From contig OX243825.1 of NCBI GenBank assembly GCA_945859605.1, forward strand, positions 19,700,081-19,764,080: a stretch of DNA of 64,000 nt, given 5' to 3'. The position numbers and the translations under genes are program-made. Source of the DNA: Lumbricus rubellus (Eukaryota; Annelida; Clitellata; Crassiclitellata; Lumbricidae). The notes below the pieces were generated by a model. That model did no database searches. It was not told the DNA's origin and saw only the letters and a program-made list of their open reading frames with translations. Below, piece by piece: positions 47,901 through 59,505 of this stretch (position 1 is the stretch's first letter; each line of letters begins with the position of its first letter).

Positions 47901-49537
47901 GAACTATAGGATGGATCGGCGCCATTCCAGTTAAACTTGGACAGAGTGCATGTTGTCTTAAGTCTGAACTTTTGTCAGAGTGTTTTCTTATGATGACTCA
48001 ATGACTGTTTTTAGTTTTGAAGAATTATTGCACGCTCTGGATGGCAACAAAGCGCTGAATTCTCAATTGGACACCGAGGCCAAGTGCGAACTGCAAGACC
48101 TTACTGCTGAGTGAGTCAGAAGTTCCGTAAATGCTAAATTGTTATTGTTGAGCTTGCAAGATGAAGTGTCATTGTGCAGTCAGTGTGTGAAATAATTTGC
48201 ACTTTTATGTGATGCTGAAGGAGTTTTTCATAATTGGATTAATAAAATTCATTGAACTTCTGTTGGAGTAAGTAAATCTAATGTTACAAAAAGAGCAATC
48301 TTTAAGTAGCGCCTCAGATTCACATTTCGGTGTGACCTTGCGCGCATTATAAATTTATTTAATAATAATAATATTAATAGATGAGCAGTATTTATTTTGC
48401 CTGCTGCAGCTGATAACTATTGTTATATTCCAAAGTTCTACGCCATGCATCTTTTAATTTTTTAGGAATAAAAACCTGGAAGATTTCATCGAAGTTTTGA
48501 CCGCCAGTGGCACACAGCAAGCGACAGGAAGCAGAGACAAAAGGTGTCTTTTACTGAATTTTTTATTTTGTTGCAGATTATGTTGACTTTGAAAGACTCT
48601 CAAATACTTTTGATGCTCAACGTTCCATTAGATTATTTTTCCCTTTATCAGGGGTTTCTAGTGCCAGTATTAATTAGATGAGTTAAGATAAGAATATTCT
48701 TTAATAGACCAATTACTATCTGCATTTTGGTGTACAGACATGGTATAATGAATGTACATCATATATGGAACCAATCAATAGCTAGTCAAATGTTTTAAAA
48801 TAGCACACAATGTCCTAAATCCAATATAATTATGTTCTTATAATGACCAACTATTTATACTGCACTTTGGTTTACATGACATGACATTTAGATTTAAGAT
48901 AAAGTATCCTTCTTAAAGACTTTCCCTTTAATGGCTTAGTTCGCAGTCTGGTGTGACTTCGTTATGGACCAGGCAATTATTCATATAGTTCTTGCCACGT
49001 TTTTCAATAACGGTAATACCCCAAACCTTCAACATTACTTTTGCTACCTTTGAAAGTATTGACTGCTTTTGCAAGCGTTTTTATCCTGTTTGGTACAGTG
49101 CTTTTAGACAGGTCAGTTTGTTTTGATGTCTGTAGTCTGGAAGGTTCTGCTTTTGGATTGAATGATCATGAAGAGATTGAGAAGATGCTTTTGCAAACCA
49201 AGGATTCTCCACAAGATCAACTACAACAAAACTTCCAAAAGGTCAGACAAAACGCACCATGATCCTTCAGTAGTTCTGCCTCTGAATAATTTCCTAGAGT
49301 GGTGCTATATATAAGTTCCTGAATGAATTAACTGTACTCTGGATCTTACACGTTTCTTCATTCTCATGTGCTTGTACTTTTGTAATGCCATCCTCAAATC
49401 AAATCGAATAAAATAATTTTATTGGTCCGTTTGTAACAGCAACAAGCACACCAAGTCAGGAACAAATTACACAAAGCATCTCAAGTATCACCAAGTTGCT
49501 AGACATTAATCAATCCAATAACTTAATTAACATGCAG

Positions 49538-49582
<45 letters not shown>

Positions 49583-52447
49583 TTATCTATCTATTTGAAG
49601 AATTTATATATACACCTCTTCAAGATAACTATTCAAAGGCACTCCCGACCCAGACACGGTTCAAAAAAGGGCAAGTCTTGAGTAGTTTCTGAAAAGGCGC
49701 TATGTGAAGAAAGACCTGCTGGGGAACCTCAGACTTTCCTAAGAAGTTGGCATTCGAACGGGGTCCCTGCGTGTTATGTACTCCAGTGATTGCACATTCT
49801 TCGGACACGTTGTCATTTAGAAGATGATGATGATGATGATGATGATTAGTTTAATCACTTTCCAAATAATAGAACAGTTGTTGAGGCTGATTCATTGTTT
49901 TTATGGTCATTGTAGAATGGACCACGTGATGCTACGATTGAGATGTGCTCAGATCTTGTTGTTCTCAATCTTCCGTACACTGCTAATGAGAATGACCTGA
50001 GAATGTATTTCTCTCAGTACGGAGAGCTTGTGATGGCTCATGTAAGATTGCCTGACATCCTTTGCAGATGTATTCAATCATATTTTAACACCTTGCATGA
50101 AATACTTCTGTTTAGTTGAGTAATGTGGTAACTATGGTTAGGTTGCTCTGACCCTTAGTGCTTTTGATGCTTTAGAAGTTTTCAGATGATCTAGCGTAGT
50201 AAGGCCATTCAAACTGTTTTAGAGCAGTAACGGTTCGTTATTCTAATTTGTGATTTATATATCGTGTCGCTCAAAGCAGTGACACCATTCAGTTGTGCTT
50301 CCAGTTCCAGTGCCCCGAGAGAAGAAATGTGTTTTGAGGAGATAGAGACATTTAGGCGAAGATCCAGAAAGAATAGAAACACGAAAGCTGGAGGGGGTGT
50401 GGCGAATGATATAGTTTGGACCAAAGTAATCTTAGATCGCGCACAATTCACAAAATGACCAGTTGAGAAAAAGTTGTTTCCATTTAGAAGCATTGTTCTG
50501 TTTTTAGGTCAAGCGTAAATACGGTACTGGGGAACCTCAGGGGTTTGCCTTCATCCGATTTGCGGAATACCGGTCTCAATGCACTGTAATACGACTTGAA
50601 CATCACAGAATTGGCAATCGTGTGTGTGTGGTTAGAGTTCCCAACAAGAAGCAGCGTCTGGTATGTTCCTTCTTATTAACCCATTAATGCATGTAGTGGG
50701 ATTCACAAGTAAAAGTTGAATGCAGAGCAATTCGCTCTGCAAATTGTAGTGATATCGTCACACAGTAAAAAATTCCACAAGGAGAGAAAAAGTGACTTCA
50801 AGCTGTTTTCTACAATGGGGTGCAGTGGTGTAGTGGATTTGTTCGTCGCCTAGCAGCCGGAGGGTTACAGGTGCGAATCCACCTCAAGCCGCCACGTAGG
50901 GACCTTGGACAAGTTCTTCACTCGCAATTGCTCAGCTCTTGCCGTGAAACTCTGATGCAGTGTCCGCGTTGTAGTCAGGAGCGCCTTTGAGTAGAAAGCT
51001 TGAAGGGGCGATATAACAAGTGCACATGCAAACAATGCAAATTAAAAATTGTTGGCAATGTTCGCAGCAGGATCCATTGTCATTGATCGAATTCAGGTGC
51101 ATTCACTCCAGATATGAAGACTAGCATTATGTCAACTCAGCGTTAATAGATTTTGAACAATCCTTGAATGTGTAGATTTCAATCAGAAATTAACCATCAA
51201 CTGAATGCAATGCAGCGTTCACTTTGCGTACTCGCACTAGAAACGTTACTGTATATGGTCACTGCTGTGATGCTGTACAAATTTCAAATTACTTTACATT
51301 AATCACTTGTTGAATGGTGATACATGTATCTATCATATATTCAACTATATTGGATAGCGTTCTACTAGTAGTACTAACATTCATTAATGGTTTGACTGGT
51401 ACGTGGCGGCAAAGTTTCTTTTCATTGTCTGAAGACCAGTTTCTTTTGTCGGGATACTCACAGTGGAGCACCTCTGATTGATGTTCAGAGCGAGAGGCGC
51501 TATGCACATAATAGTGGGCGTGGTGGTGTAGTGGGTATGTTCGTCACCTTGTAGCCGGATGGTTGCAGGTTCGAATCCACCTCAAATCGCCGCGTTGGGA
51601 CCTTGGGCTAGTCCTTCACTCGCAATTGCCCAGTGCTTCGGCGTGAAACTCCGATGCAGTGTCCGCTCTGCATTCGGGAGCGCCTCTGAGTAGCGAGAGC
51701 TTGAAGGGGCGCTATAACAAGTGCACATACAAACAAACAAACAATAGATACAGAGCAATATTTAAGGAACTGCTCACAGCTAGCATTACCGGTAATCATT
51801 ATTTTGCTTAAAGAACAGAATCGCTAATTGGCAAATTTGATATGTTTACTTCTAGGATGAAAAGGCCTTGGACCTTATTCGCGTCGTTCACGTCAGTCGC
51901 TGTACATACAAAGGAAAGGACGTTTGATCTGCTTCATGCGTACTTCCCTCAATTCGGAGAAGTATCGACTGTGCACGTACCAGACCCGTTCAGGGCCTGC
52001 ACATTTGTGAGATTTATTGACCCCGATGTCTCAAAGAGACTCTGGGGCAGAGACGTAATAATTATGGGAGTGAGTGTCGGCCTGGCTAAGGCCACGCCTA
52101 AGAGTTGGAACTCAAGAAAAAGAAAGTCTTCTGAGGAAGGGCTTGAAGGAGAATTTGGGAAGGGTGGCAATGCATGGGTTGCTGCAAGTGGACATGGTGG
52201 TGGTGGTTCTGGGTCCAGTGGAGATTCTGCTGCAGGACCTTCTGCATCTGGTGGCGACAGCCGTTCCTGTACCCAGGGAGCAAGTCTCTTCCATCTTGCA
52301 CCGTCTGTCGTAACAGTACCCATTAGTGTAAATCCAGTGCCCAGATGTTTGCCATCCACCACAGAAATACTGGAAGCAGCCATAGATATGGAGGCTGGAC
52401 CCCCCTGCACAGCGCCCCACCTGTACATCGGCCATTCGTGGGTATAA
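44892..52447 (+). CDS. Coiled-coil plus two-RRM protein with TDP-43-like RRMs (nine exons)
   Basis: Proposed exons: 44892-44904, 46647-46750, 47531-47652, 48015-48110, 48466-48543, 49136-49241, 49916-50041, 50508-50660, 51856-52447. All junctions have AG/GT sites and agreeing phases (1, 0, 2, 2, 2, 0, 0, 0). About 463 residues: acidic Ser-rich start; coiled coil about 40-150; RRM1 about 185-266 with RNP2 LVVLNLPY and RNP1 GFAFIRFAEY; RRM2 about 272-350 with RNP2 VVHVSRC and RNP1 CTFVRFIDP; a Gly/Ser-rich tail. RRM1, RRM2 and the tail resemble TDP-43 (for example PFRACTFVRF against PFRAFAFVTF), but the TDP-43 N-terminal domain is replaced by coiled coil. Function is presumably RNA binding; targets are unknown. 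The frame breaks in RRM2 at 51925 (see finding). Transposons fill introns 1, 2 and 8. Confidence 0.72.
45184..45740 (-). mobile_element. 5'-truncated LINE of a second type
   Basis: Minus strand 45667-45311 is open: LLYAAPAWWGYARQHERGRL, then RPRHHDRVLPRADNQMRKTFI. This is the C-terminal region of another non-LTR reverse transcriptase group (Jockey-superfamily-like). About 110 bp of 3' untranslated sequence follows, and then an (AAGT)n tail at about 45184-45200. It lies in intron 1 of the RNA-binding gene. Confidence 0.72.
46358..46615. mobile_element. hAT-type MITE in intron 1
   Basis: Termini CTGTGGCATAGCCAAGG and CCTGGTTACGCCACTG are inverted repeats of the common CAGTGGCGTA(A/G)CCAGG type. 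The flanks TTTATAAT and TTCGTAAT match at six of eight bases. It ends only 31 bp before exon 2 of the RNA-binding gene. Confidence 0.72.
46647..46750 (+). CDS. RNA-binding gene exon 2
   Basis: CATTGCAG acceptor, AAAAG|GTTAGA donor. Encodes EISDSSAAGSSAKN then IPKLLSRYKFETEEK. Confidence 0.6.
46877..47083. mobile_element. Mutator-like MITE with internal CCAAT repeats
   Basis: Long inverted termini of about 42 bp (AAAAGCAATTCTACACAG and, on the other strand, ACAAGCAGTTCTACACAG). Flanked by CTTCTTCTG on both sides (46868-46876, 47084-47092), a 9-bp duplication typical of Mutator. The centre holds about four 31-bp tandem units each starting CCAATCACAGGCAAC. It lies in intron 2 of the RNA-binding gene. 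Confidence 0.7.
47531..47652 (+). CDS. RNA-binding gene exon 3 (coiled coil)
   Basis: Acceptor ACGGTAG, donor GCAAG|GTAATG. Heptad-like KKTIELQKKAIELQKS and LQLEHNKLLA. Confidence 0.65.
48015..48110 (+). CDS. RNA-binding gene exon 4 (coiled coil)
   Basis: Acceptor GTTTTTAG, donor CTGA|GTGAGT. Encodes FEELLHALDGNKALNSQLDT and so on, continuing the helix. Confidence 0.65.
48310..48372 (+). repeat. Dispersed tail repeat GGTGTGACCTTGCGCGC...(AAT)n
   Basis: Matches, inverted, the sequence at about 59855-59918. Both end in AAT-rich tails and look like 3' ends of another retroposon family. It lies in intron 4. Confidence 0.5.
48466..48543 (+). CDS. RNA-binding gene exon 5
   Basis: Acceptor ATTTTTTAG, donor AAAAG|GTGTCT. 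Encodes NKNLEDFIEVLTASGTQQA and so on. Confidence 0.62.
49136..49241 (+). CDS. RNA-binding gene exon 6
   Basis: Acceptor GTCTGTAG, donor AAAAG|GTCAGA. Encodes LEGSAFGLNDHEEIEKMLL and so on; a linker before RRM1. Confidence 0.65.
49535..49720 (-). repeat. (TATC)n and LINE/SINE tail fragment in intron 6
   Basis: (TATC)n at about 49539-49595, then on the minus strand GGGAGTGCCTTTGAATAG...CTTGAAGAGGTGTATA, a mutated shared terminal hairpin. The microsatellite is the expanded tail. Confidence 0.6.
49916..50041 (+). CDS. RNA-binding gene exon 7 (RRM1, first half)
   Basis: Acceptor CATTGTAG, donor CAT|GTAAGA, 42 codons. Contains CSDLVVLNLPYTANENDLRM, that is beta-1 with RNP2 and helix 1. TDP-43 has SDLIVLGLPW at this point. 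Confidence 0.82.
50508..50660 (+). CDS. RNA-binding gene exon 8 (RRM1, second half)
   Basis: Acceptor TTTTTAG, donor CTG|GTATGT, 51 codons. Contains RNP1 GFAFIRFAEY and the C-terminal strand CVVRVPNKKQ, matching TDP-43 CKLPNSKQ in place. Confidence 0.85.
50817..51032 (+). mobile_element. tRNA-derived SINE in intron 8
   Basis: Head TGGTGTAGTGG..., B-box-like GGTGCGAATCC, body and hairpin tail as in the copy at 29587, with several substitutions. Confidence 0.82.
51514..51743 (+). mobile_element. tRNA-derived SINE in intron 8, second copy
   Basis: Head TGGTGTAGTGGG, B box GGTTCGAATCC, tail hairpin, then (CAAA)n. Just upstream (51487-51510) lies a tail piece AGGCGCTATGCACATA from another copy. 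Confidence 0.85.
51856..52447 (+). CDS. RNA-binding gene exon 9 (RRM2 and Gly-rich tail)
   Basis: Acceptor ACTTCTAG. Frame 0 from exon 8 gives DEKALDLIRVVHVSRCTYKG (RNP2) and hits TGA at 51925. Skipping one T there restores DLLHAYFPQFGEVSTVHVPD, RNP1 ACTFVRFIDP and VSVGLAKATPK, then a basic SRKRK patch, a Gly/Ser-rich stretch and a stop at 52445. Codons before and after the break both align with TDP-43 RRM2, so the exon is real and the break is a one-base event. Confidence 0.78.
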
Positions 52448-52685
52448 CCAACCACATCTATCTGCCCCTGGCATGAATCAAAATGTGAAACAGTTTTTAG
52501 TTTGCGATGAACTTTCTGAGGTGGATCCTGTGTTCTTGTGAAATTTTATCATGGATGTCATTTGTGTTTTGAGTTGCATACTGGGAATTCCAGATTTAAA
52601 GAAAAATGACACAAATAATGAGAGGCAGCAGAGGATATATGTTAAATTGTGAGATATTCTTAAATGTGTCTAAGTCTGAATTTAT

Positions 52686-53118
52686 CATAGTTGTAAAAAA
52701 CGTTTTTTTCCGTTTTTTATTCTCTCCCGAAAAACGTCGTTTTTTTCGTTTTTTATTTTTCCCATCGTTTTTTATCGTTTTTTATTATTTCTTTATCTTT
52801 ATTTATTCATTTACTTTCTGTTATTATTTCACTTAATTTTATTTTTTTCTGATATTCCTTATGTTTTCCGCCAACTCTCAAGGATTCAGCTAACTAAAGT
52901 CATTATTTCATCGTTTAACATCATCATTTAAGAGATAGCCTGCGTGTAGTAGGTTCCTAATCAACGTTTTCAAGGGTAAAATGCGGTTTTAGATGTAGCA
53001 AAGTCAAATTATTTTCCGTTTCCGTTTTTTATCGTTTTTTTGTCGTTTTTTATTTTTTTGAAAAAAACGTCGTTTTTTACCGTTTTTTATTTTATTTTCA
53101 TCGTTTTTTACATCTATG
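52686..53118. mobile_element. MITE with iterated CGTTTTTTA motifs
   Basis: 433 bp between perfect 8-bp duplications GAATTTAT (52678-52685, 53119-53126). Termini CATAGTTGTAAAAAACG and CGTTTTTTACATCTATG are inverted repeats. The motif CGTTTTTT(A/C) recurs many times near both ends. Non-coding; superfamily unclear (8-bp duplication suggests hAT-like). Confidence 0.78.
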
Positions 53119-53126
53119 GAATTTAT

Positions 53127-56100
53127 AATGTGTCTAAAGTAGGTCTATAATGTGTCTAAGCTTATAATGTGTCTAAACGTTTAATGTGTCTAAACGTATA
53201 ATGTGTCTAAATGTATAATGTGTCTAAATGTATAATGTGTCTAAATGTATAATGTGTCTAAATGTATAATGTGTCTAAATATATAATGTGTCTAAATGTA
53301 TAATTATGTCTAAATGTATAATGTGTCTAAATGTATAATGTGTCTAAATGTGTAATGTGTCTAAATGTATAATGTGTCTAATTGTGTCTAAACGTATAAT
53401 GTTTCTAAACCTATAATGTGTCTAAATGTGTCTAAATATATAATGTGTCTAAATGTATAATGTGTCTAAATGTATATTGTGTCTCAACGTATAATGTGTC
53501 TAAATGTATTATGTGTCTAAATGTATAATGTGTCTAAATATATAATGTGTCTAAATGTATAATGTGTCTAAATGTATAATGGGTCTAAATGTATAATGGG
53601 TCTAAATGTATAATGTGTCTAAATGTATTATGTGTCTAAATGTATTATGTGTCTAAATGTATTATGTGTCTAAATGTATAATGTGTCTAAATATATAATG
53701 TGTCTAAATGTATAATGTGTCTAAATGTATAATGGGTCTAAATGTATAATGGGTCTAAATGTATTATGTGTCTAAATGTGTCTAAATGTATAATGTGTCT
53801 AAATGTATAATGTGCCTAAATGTGTCTAAATGTATTATGTGTCTAAATGTGTCTAAATGTATAATGTGTCTAAATGTATAATGTGTCTAAATGTATAATG
53901 TGTCTAAATGTATAATGTGTCTAAATGTATAATGTGTCTAAATGTATTATGTGTCTAAATGTATTATGTGTCTAAATGTATAATGTGTCTAAATGTATAA
54001 TGTGTCTAAATGTATAATGTGTCTAAATGTATAATGGGTCTAAATGTATAATGGGTCTAAATGTATTATGTGTCTAAATGTGTCTAAATGTATAATGTGT
54101 CTAAATGTATAATGTGCCTAAATGTGTCTAAATGTATTATGTGTCTAAATGTGTCTAAATGTATATTGTGTCTTAATGTATTATCTGTCTAAACGTATAA
54201 TGTGTCTAAACGTATAATGTGTCTAAATGTATAATGTGTCTAAATGTATAATGTGTCTAAATGTATAATGTGTCTAAATGTATAATGTGTCTAAATGTTT
54301 AATGTGTCTAAACGTAGAATGTGTCTAAATGTTTAATGTGTCTAAACGTAGAATGTTTCTAAACGTATAAGGTGTCTAAATGTATAATGTGTCTAAATAT
54401 ATTATGTGTCTAAACGTAGAATGTGTCTAAATATATAATGTGTCTAAATGTACAATGTGTCTAAATGTATAATGTGTCTAAATATATAATGTGTCTAAAT
54501 GTATAATGTGTCTAAATGTTTAATGTGTCAAAACGTAGAATGTTTCTAAACGTAATAATGTGTCTAAATGTATAATGTGTCTAAATATATAATGTGTCTA
54601 AATGTATAATGTGTCTAAATATATAATGTGTCTAAATGTATAATGTGTCTAAATGTATAATGTGTCTAAATGTGTAATGTGTCTATATGTATAATGTGTC
54701 TAAATGTATATTGTGTCTTAATATATAATGTGTCTATATGTATAATGTGTCTAAATGTATAATGTGTCTAAACGTATAATGTGTCTAAATGTATAATGTG
54801 TCTAAATATATAATGTGTCTAAATGTATAATGTGTCTAAATGTTTAATGTGTCTAAACGTATAATGTGTCTAAACGTATAATGTGTCTAAATGTATAATG
54901 TGTCTAAATGTATAATGTGTCTAAATGTATAATGTGTCTAAATGTTTAATGTGTCTAAACGTAGAATGTTTCTAAACGTATAATGTGTCTAAATGTATAA
55001 TGTGTCTAAATATATTATGTGTCTAAACGTAGAATGTGTCTAAATATATAATGTGTCTAAATGTACAATGTGTCTAAATGTATAATGTGTCTAAATATAT
55101 AATGTGTCTAAATGTATAATGTGTCTAAATGTTTAATGTGTCAAAACGTAGAATGTTTCTAAACGTATAATGTGTCTAAATGTATAATGTGTCTAAATAT
55201 ATAATGTGTCTAAATGTATAATGTGTCTAAATATATAATGTGTCTAAATGTATAATGTGTCTAAATGTATAATGTGTCTAAATGTGTAATGTGTCTATAT
55301 GTATAATGTGTCTAAATGTATATTGTGTCTAAATATATAATGTGTCTATATGTATAATGTGTCTAAATGTATAATGTGTCTAAACGTATAATGTGTCTAA
55401 ATGTATAATGTGTCTAAATGTATAATGTGTCTAAACGTATAATGTGTCTAAATGTATAATGTGTCTAAATGTATAATGTGTCTAAATGTGTCTAAATGTA
55501 TAATGTGTCTAAATGTATTATGTGTCTAAATGTGTCTAAATGTATAATGTGTCTAAACGTAGAATGTTTCTAAACGTATAATGTGTCCAAATGTGTCTAA
55601 ACGTATAATGTGTCTAAATGTATATTGTGTCTAAATGTTTAAACATGTGTCTAAATATATAATGTGTCTAAATGTGCAATGTGTCTAAATGTATAATGTG
55701 TCTAAATGTATAATGTGTCTATATGTGTCTAAAAGTTTAATGTGTCTAAAAGTTTAATGTGTCTAAATGTATAATGTGTCTAAATGTATTATGTGTCTAA
55801 ATGTATAATGTGTCTAAATGTATAATGTGTCTAAATGTATAATGTGTCTAAATGTATTATGTGTCTAAATATATAATGTGTCTAAATGTGTCTAAATGTA
55901 TAATGTGTCTAAATGTATTATGTGTTTAAATGTGTCTAAATGTATAATGTGTCTAAATGTATAATGTGTCTAAATACATGTTTAAATGTGTCTAAATGTA
56001 TAATGTGTCTAAATGTATTATGTGTTTAAATGTGTCTAAATGTATAATGTGTCTAAATGTGAAATGTGTCTAAATGTATGATGTGTCTAAATGTGTCTAA

Positions 56101-59100
56101 ATGTATAATGTGTCTAAATGTATAATGTGTCTAAATGTATTATGTATGATGTGTCTAAATGTATAATGTGTCTAAATGTATAATGTGTCTAAATGTATTA
56201 TGTGTCTAAATGTATTTTGTGTCTAAATGTATAATGTGTCTAAATGTATAATGTGTCTAAATGTATTATGTGTCTAAATGTATTATGTGTCTAAATGTAT
56301 TATGTGTCTAAATGTATAATGTGTCTAAATGTATAATGGGTCTAAATGTATAATGGGTCTAAATGTATTATGTGTCTAAATGTGTCTAAATGTATAATGT
56401 GTCTAAATGTATAATGGGCCTAAATGTGTCTAAATGTATTATGTGTCTAAATGTGTCTAAATGTATATTGTGTCTTAATGTATTATCTGTCTAAACGTAT
56501 AATGTGTCTAAACGTATAATGTGTCTAAATGTATAATGTGTCTAAATGTATAATGTGTCTAAATGTATAATGTGTCTAAATGTATAATGTGTCTAAATGT
56601 GTAATGTGTCTATATGTATAATGTGTCTAAATGTATATTGTGTCTAAATATATAATGTGTCTATATGTATAATGTGTCTAAATGTATAATGTGTCTAAAT
56701 GTATAATGTGTCTAAACGTATAATGTGTCTAAATGTATAATGTGTCTAAATGTATAATGTGTCTAAATGTGTCTAAATGTATAATGTGTCTAAATGTATT
56801 ATGTGTCTAAATGTGTCTAAATGTATAATGTGTCTAAATGTATTATGTGTCTAAATGTGTCTAAATGTATAATGTGTCTAAACGTAGAATGTTTCTAAAC
56901 GTATAATGTGTCCAAATGTGTCTAAACGTATAATGTGTCTAAATGTATATTGTGTCTAAATGTTTAAACATGTGTCTAAATATATAATGTGTCTAAATGT
57001 GCAATGTGTCTAAATGTATAATGTGTCTAAATGTATAATGTGTCTATATGTGTCTAAAAGTTTAATGTGTCTAAAAGTTTAATGTGTCTAAATGTATAAT
57101 GTGTCTAAATGTATTATGTGTCTAAATGTATAATGTGTCTAAATGTATAATGTGTCTAAATGTATAATGTGTCTAAATGTATTATGTGTCTAAATATATA
57201 ATGTGTCTAAATGTGTCTAAATGTATAATGTGTCTAAATGTATTATGTGTTTAAATGTGTCTAAATGTATAATGTGTCTAAATGTATAATGTGTCTAAAT
57301 ACATGTTTAAATGTGTCTAAATGTATAATGTGTCTAAATGTATTATGTGTTTAAATGTGTCTAAATGTATAATGTGTCTAAATGTGAAATGTGTCTAAAT
57401 GTATGATGTGTCTAAATGTGTCTAAATGTATAATGTGTCTAAATGTATAATGTGTCTAAATGTATTATGTATGATGTGTCTAAATGTATAATGTGTCTAA
57501 ATGTATAATGTGTCTAAATGTATTATGTGTCTAAATGTATTATGTGTCTAAATGTATAATGTGTCTAAATGTATAATGTGTCTAAATGTATAATGTGTCT
57601 AAATGTATTATGTGTCTAAATGTATTATGTGTCTAAATCTATAATGTGTCTAAATGTATAATGGGTCTAAATGTATAATGGGTCTAAATGTATTATGTGT
57701 CTAAATGTGTCTAAATGTATAATGTGTCTAAATGTATAATGGGCCTAAATGTGTCTAAATGTATTATGTGTCTAAATGTGTCTAAATGTATATTGTGTCT
57801 TAATGTATTATCTGTCTAAACGTATAATGTGTCTAAACGTATAATGTGTCTAAATGTATAATGTGTCTAAATGTATAATGTGTCTAAATGTATAATGTGT
57901 CTAAATGTATAATGTGTCTAAATGTTTAATGTGTCTAAACGTAGAATGTGTCTAAATGTTTAATGTGTCTAAACGTAGAATGTTTCTAAACGTATAATGT
58001 GTCTAAATGTATAATGTGTCTAAATATATTATGTGTCTAAACGTAGAATGTGTCTAAATATATAATGTGTCTAAATGTACAATGTGTCTAAATGTATAAT
58101 GTGTCTAATTATATAATGTGTCTAAATGTATAATGTGTCTAAATGTTTAATGTGTCAAAACGTAGAATGTTTCTAAACGTATAATGTGTCTAAATGTATA
58201 ATGTGTCTAAATATATAATGTGTCTAAATGTATAATGTGTCTAAATATATAATGTGTCTAAATGTATAATGTGTCTAAATGTATAATGTGTCTAAATGTG
58301 TAATGTGTCTATATGTATAATGTGTCTAAATGTATATTGTGTCTAAATATATAATGTGTCTATATGTATAATGTGTCTAAATGTATAATGTGTCTAAACG
58401 TATAATGTGTCTAAATGTATAATGTGTCTAAATGTATAATCTGTCTAAATGTATAATGTGTCTAAATGTTTAATGTGTCTAAACGTATAATGTGTCTAAA
58501 CGTATAATGTGTCTAAATGTATAATGTGTCTAAATGTATAATGTGTCTAAATGTATAATGTGTCTAAATGTATAATGTGTCTAAATGTATAATGTGTCTA
58601 AATGTATAATGTGTCTAAATGTATAATATGTCTAAATGTATAATGTGTCTAAATGTATAATGTGTCTAAATGTATAATGTGTCTAAATATATAATGTGTC
58701 TAAAGGTATAATGTGTCTAAATGTATACTGTGTCTAAATGTATAATGTGTCTAAACGTATAATGTTTCTAAATGTATAATGTGTCTAAATGTATAATGTG
58801 TCTAAATGTGTCTAAATGTGTCTAAAATGTATAATGTGTCTAAATGTGTCTAAATGTATAATGTGTCTAAATGTATAATGTGTCTAAATGTGTCTAAAAT
58901 GTATAATGTGTCTAAATGTGTCTAAATGTATAATGTGTCTAAATGTATAATGTGTCTAAATGTATAATGTGTCTAAATGTGTCTAAATGTATAATGTGTC
59001 TAAATGTATAATGTGTTTAAATGTATTATGTGTTTAAATGTGTCTAAACGTATAATGTGTCTAAACGTATAATGTGTCTAAATGTATAATGTGTCTAAAC

Positions 59101-59505
59101 GTATAATGTGTCTAAATGTATAACGCGTCTCAATGTAAAATGTGTCTAAAAATGTGTCTAAACGTATAATGTGTCTAAATGTGTCTAAATGTGTCTAAAC
59201 GTATAATGTGTCTAAACGTATAATGTGTCTAAATGTATAATATGTCTAAATGTATAATGTGTCTAAATGTATAATGTGTCTAAATGTATAATGTGTCTAA
59301 ATATATAATGTGTCTAAATGTATAATGTGTCTAAATGTATAATGTGTCTAAATGTATAATTGTGTCTAAATATGTCTAAATGTATAATGTGTTTAAATGT
59401 ATTATGTGTTTAAATGTGTCTAAATGTATAATGTGTCTAAACGTATAATGTGTCTAAATGTATAATGTGTCTAAATGTGTCTATATGTATGATGTGTCTA
59501 AATGT
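53127..59505. repeat. 6.4-kb minisatellite, 17-bp unit TGTATAATGTGTCTAAA
   Basis: About 370 units. Variants include TATATAATG, TGTATTATG, CGTATAATG, CGTAGAATGTTT and a 10-bp short unit TGTGTCTAAA. Rare markers recur at fixed distances: TCAAAACG at 54528, 55141 and 58155 (613 and 3627 apart); TTATCTGTCT at 54181, 56483 and 57808 (2302, 1325); TGTTTAAACATG at 55636 and 56961 (1325). The array therefore has higher-order structure. It starts about 700 bp after the stop of the RNA-binding gene. Confidence 0.97.

Noticed and set aside
53127..59505. CRISPR array appearance of the 17-bp array
   Set aside because: Units are head-to-tail without unique spacers, in a eukaryotic genome. It is a minisatellite.
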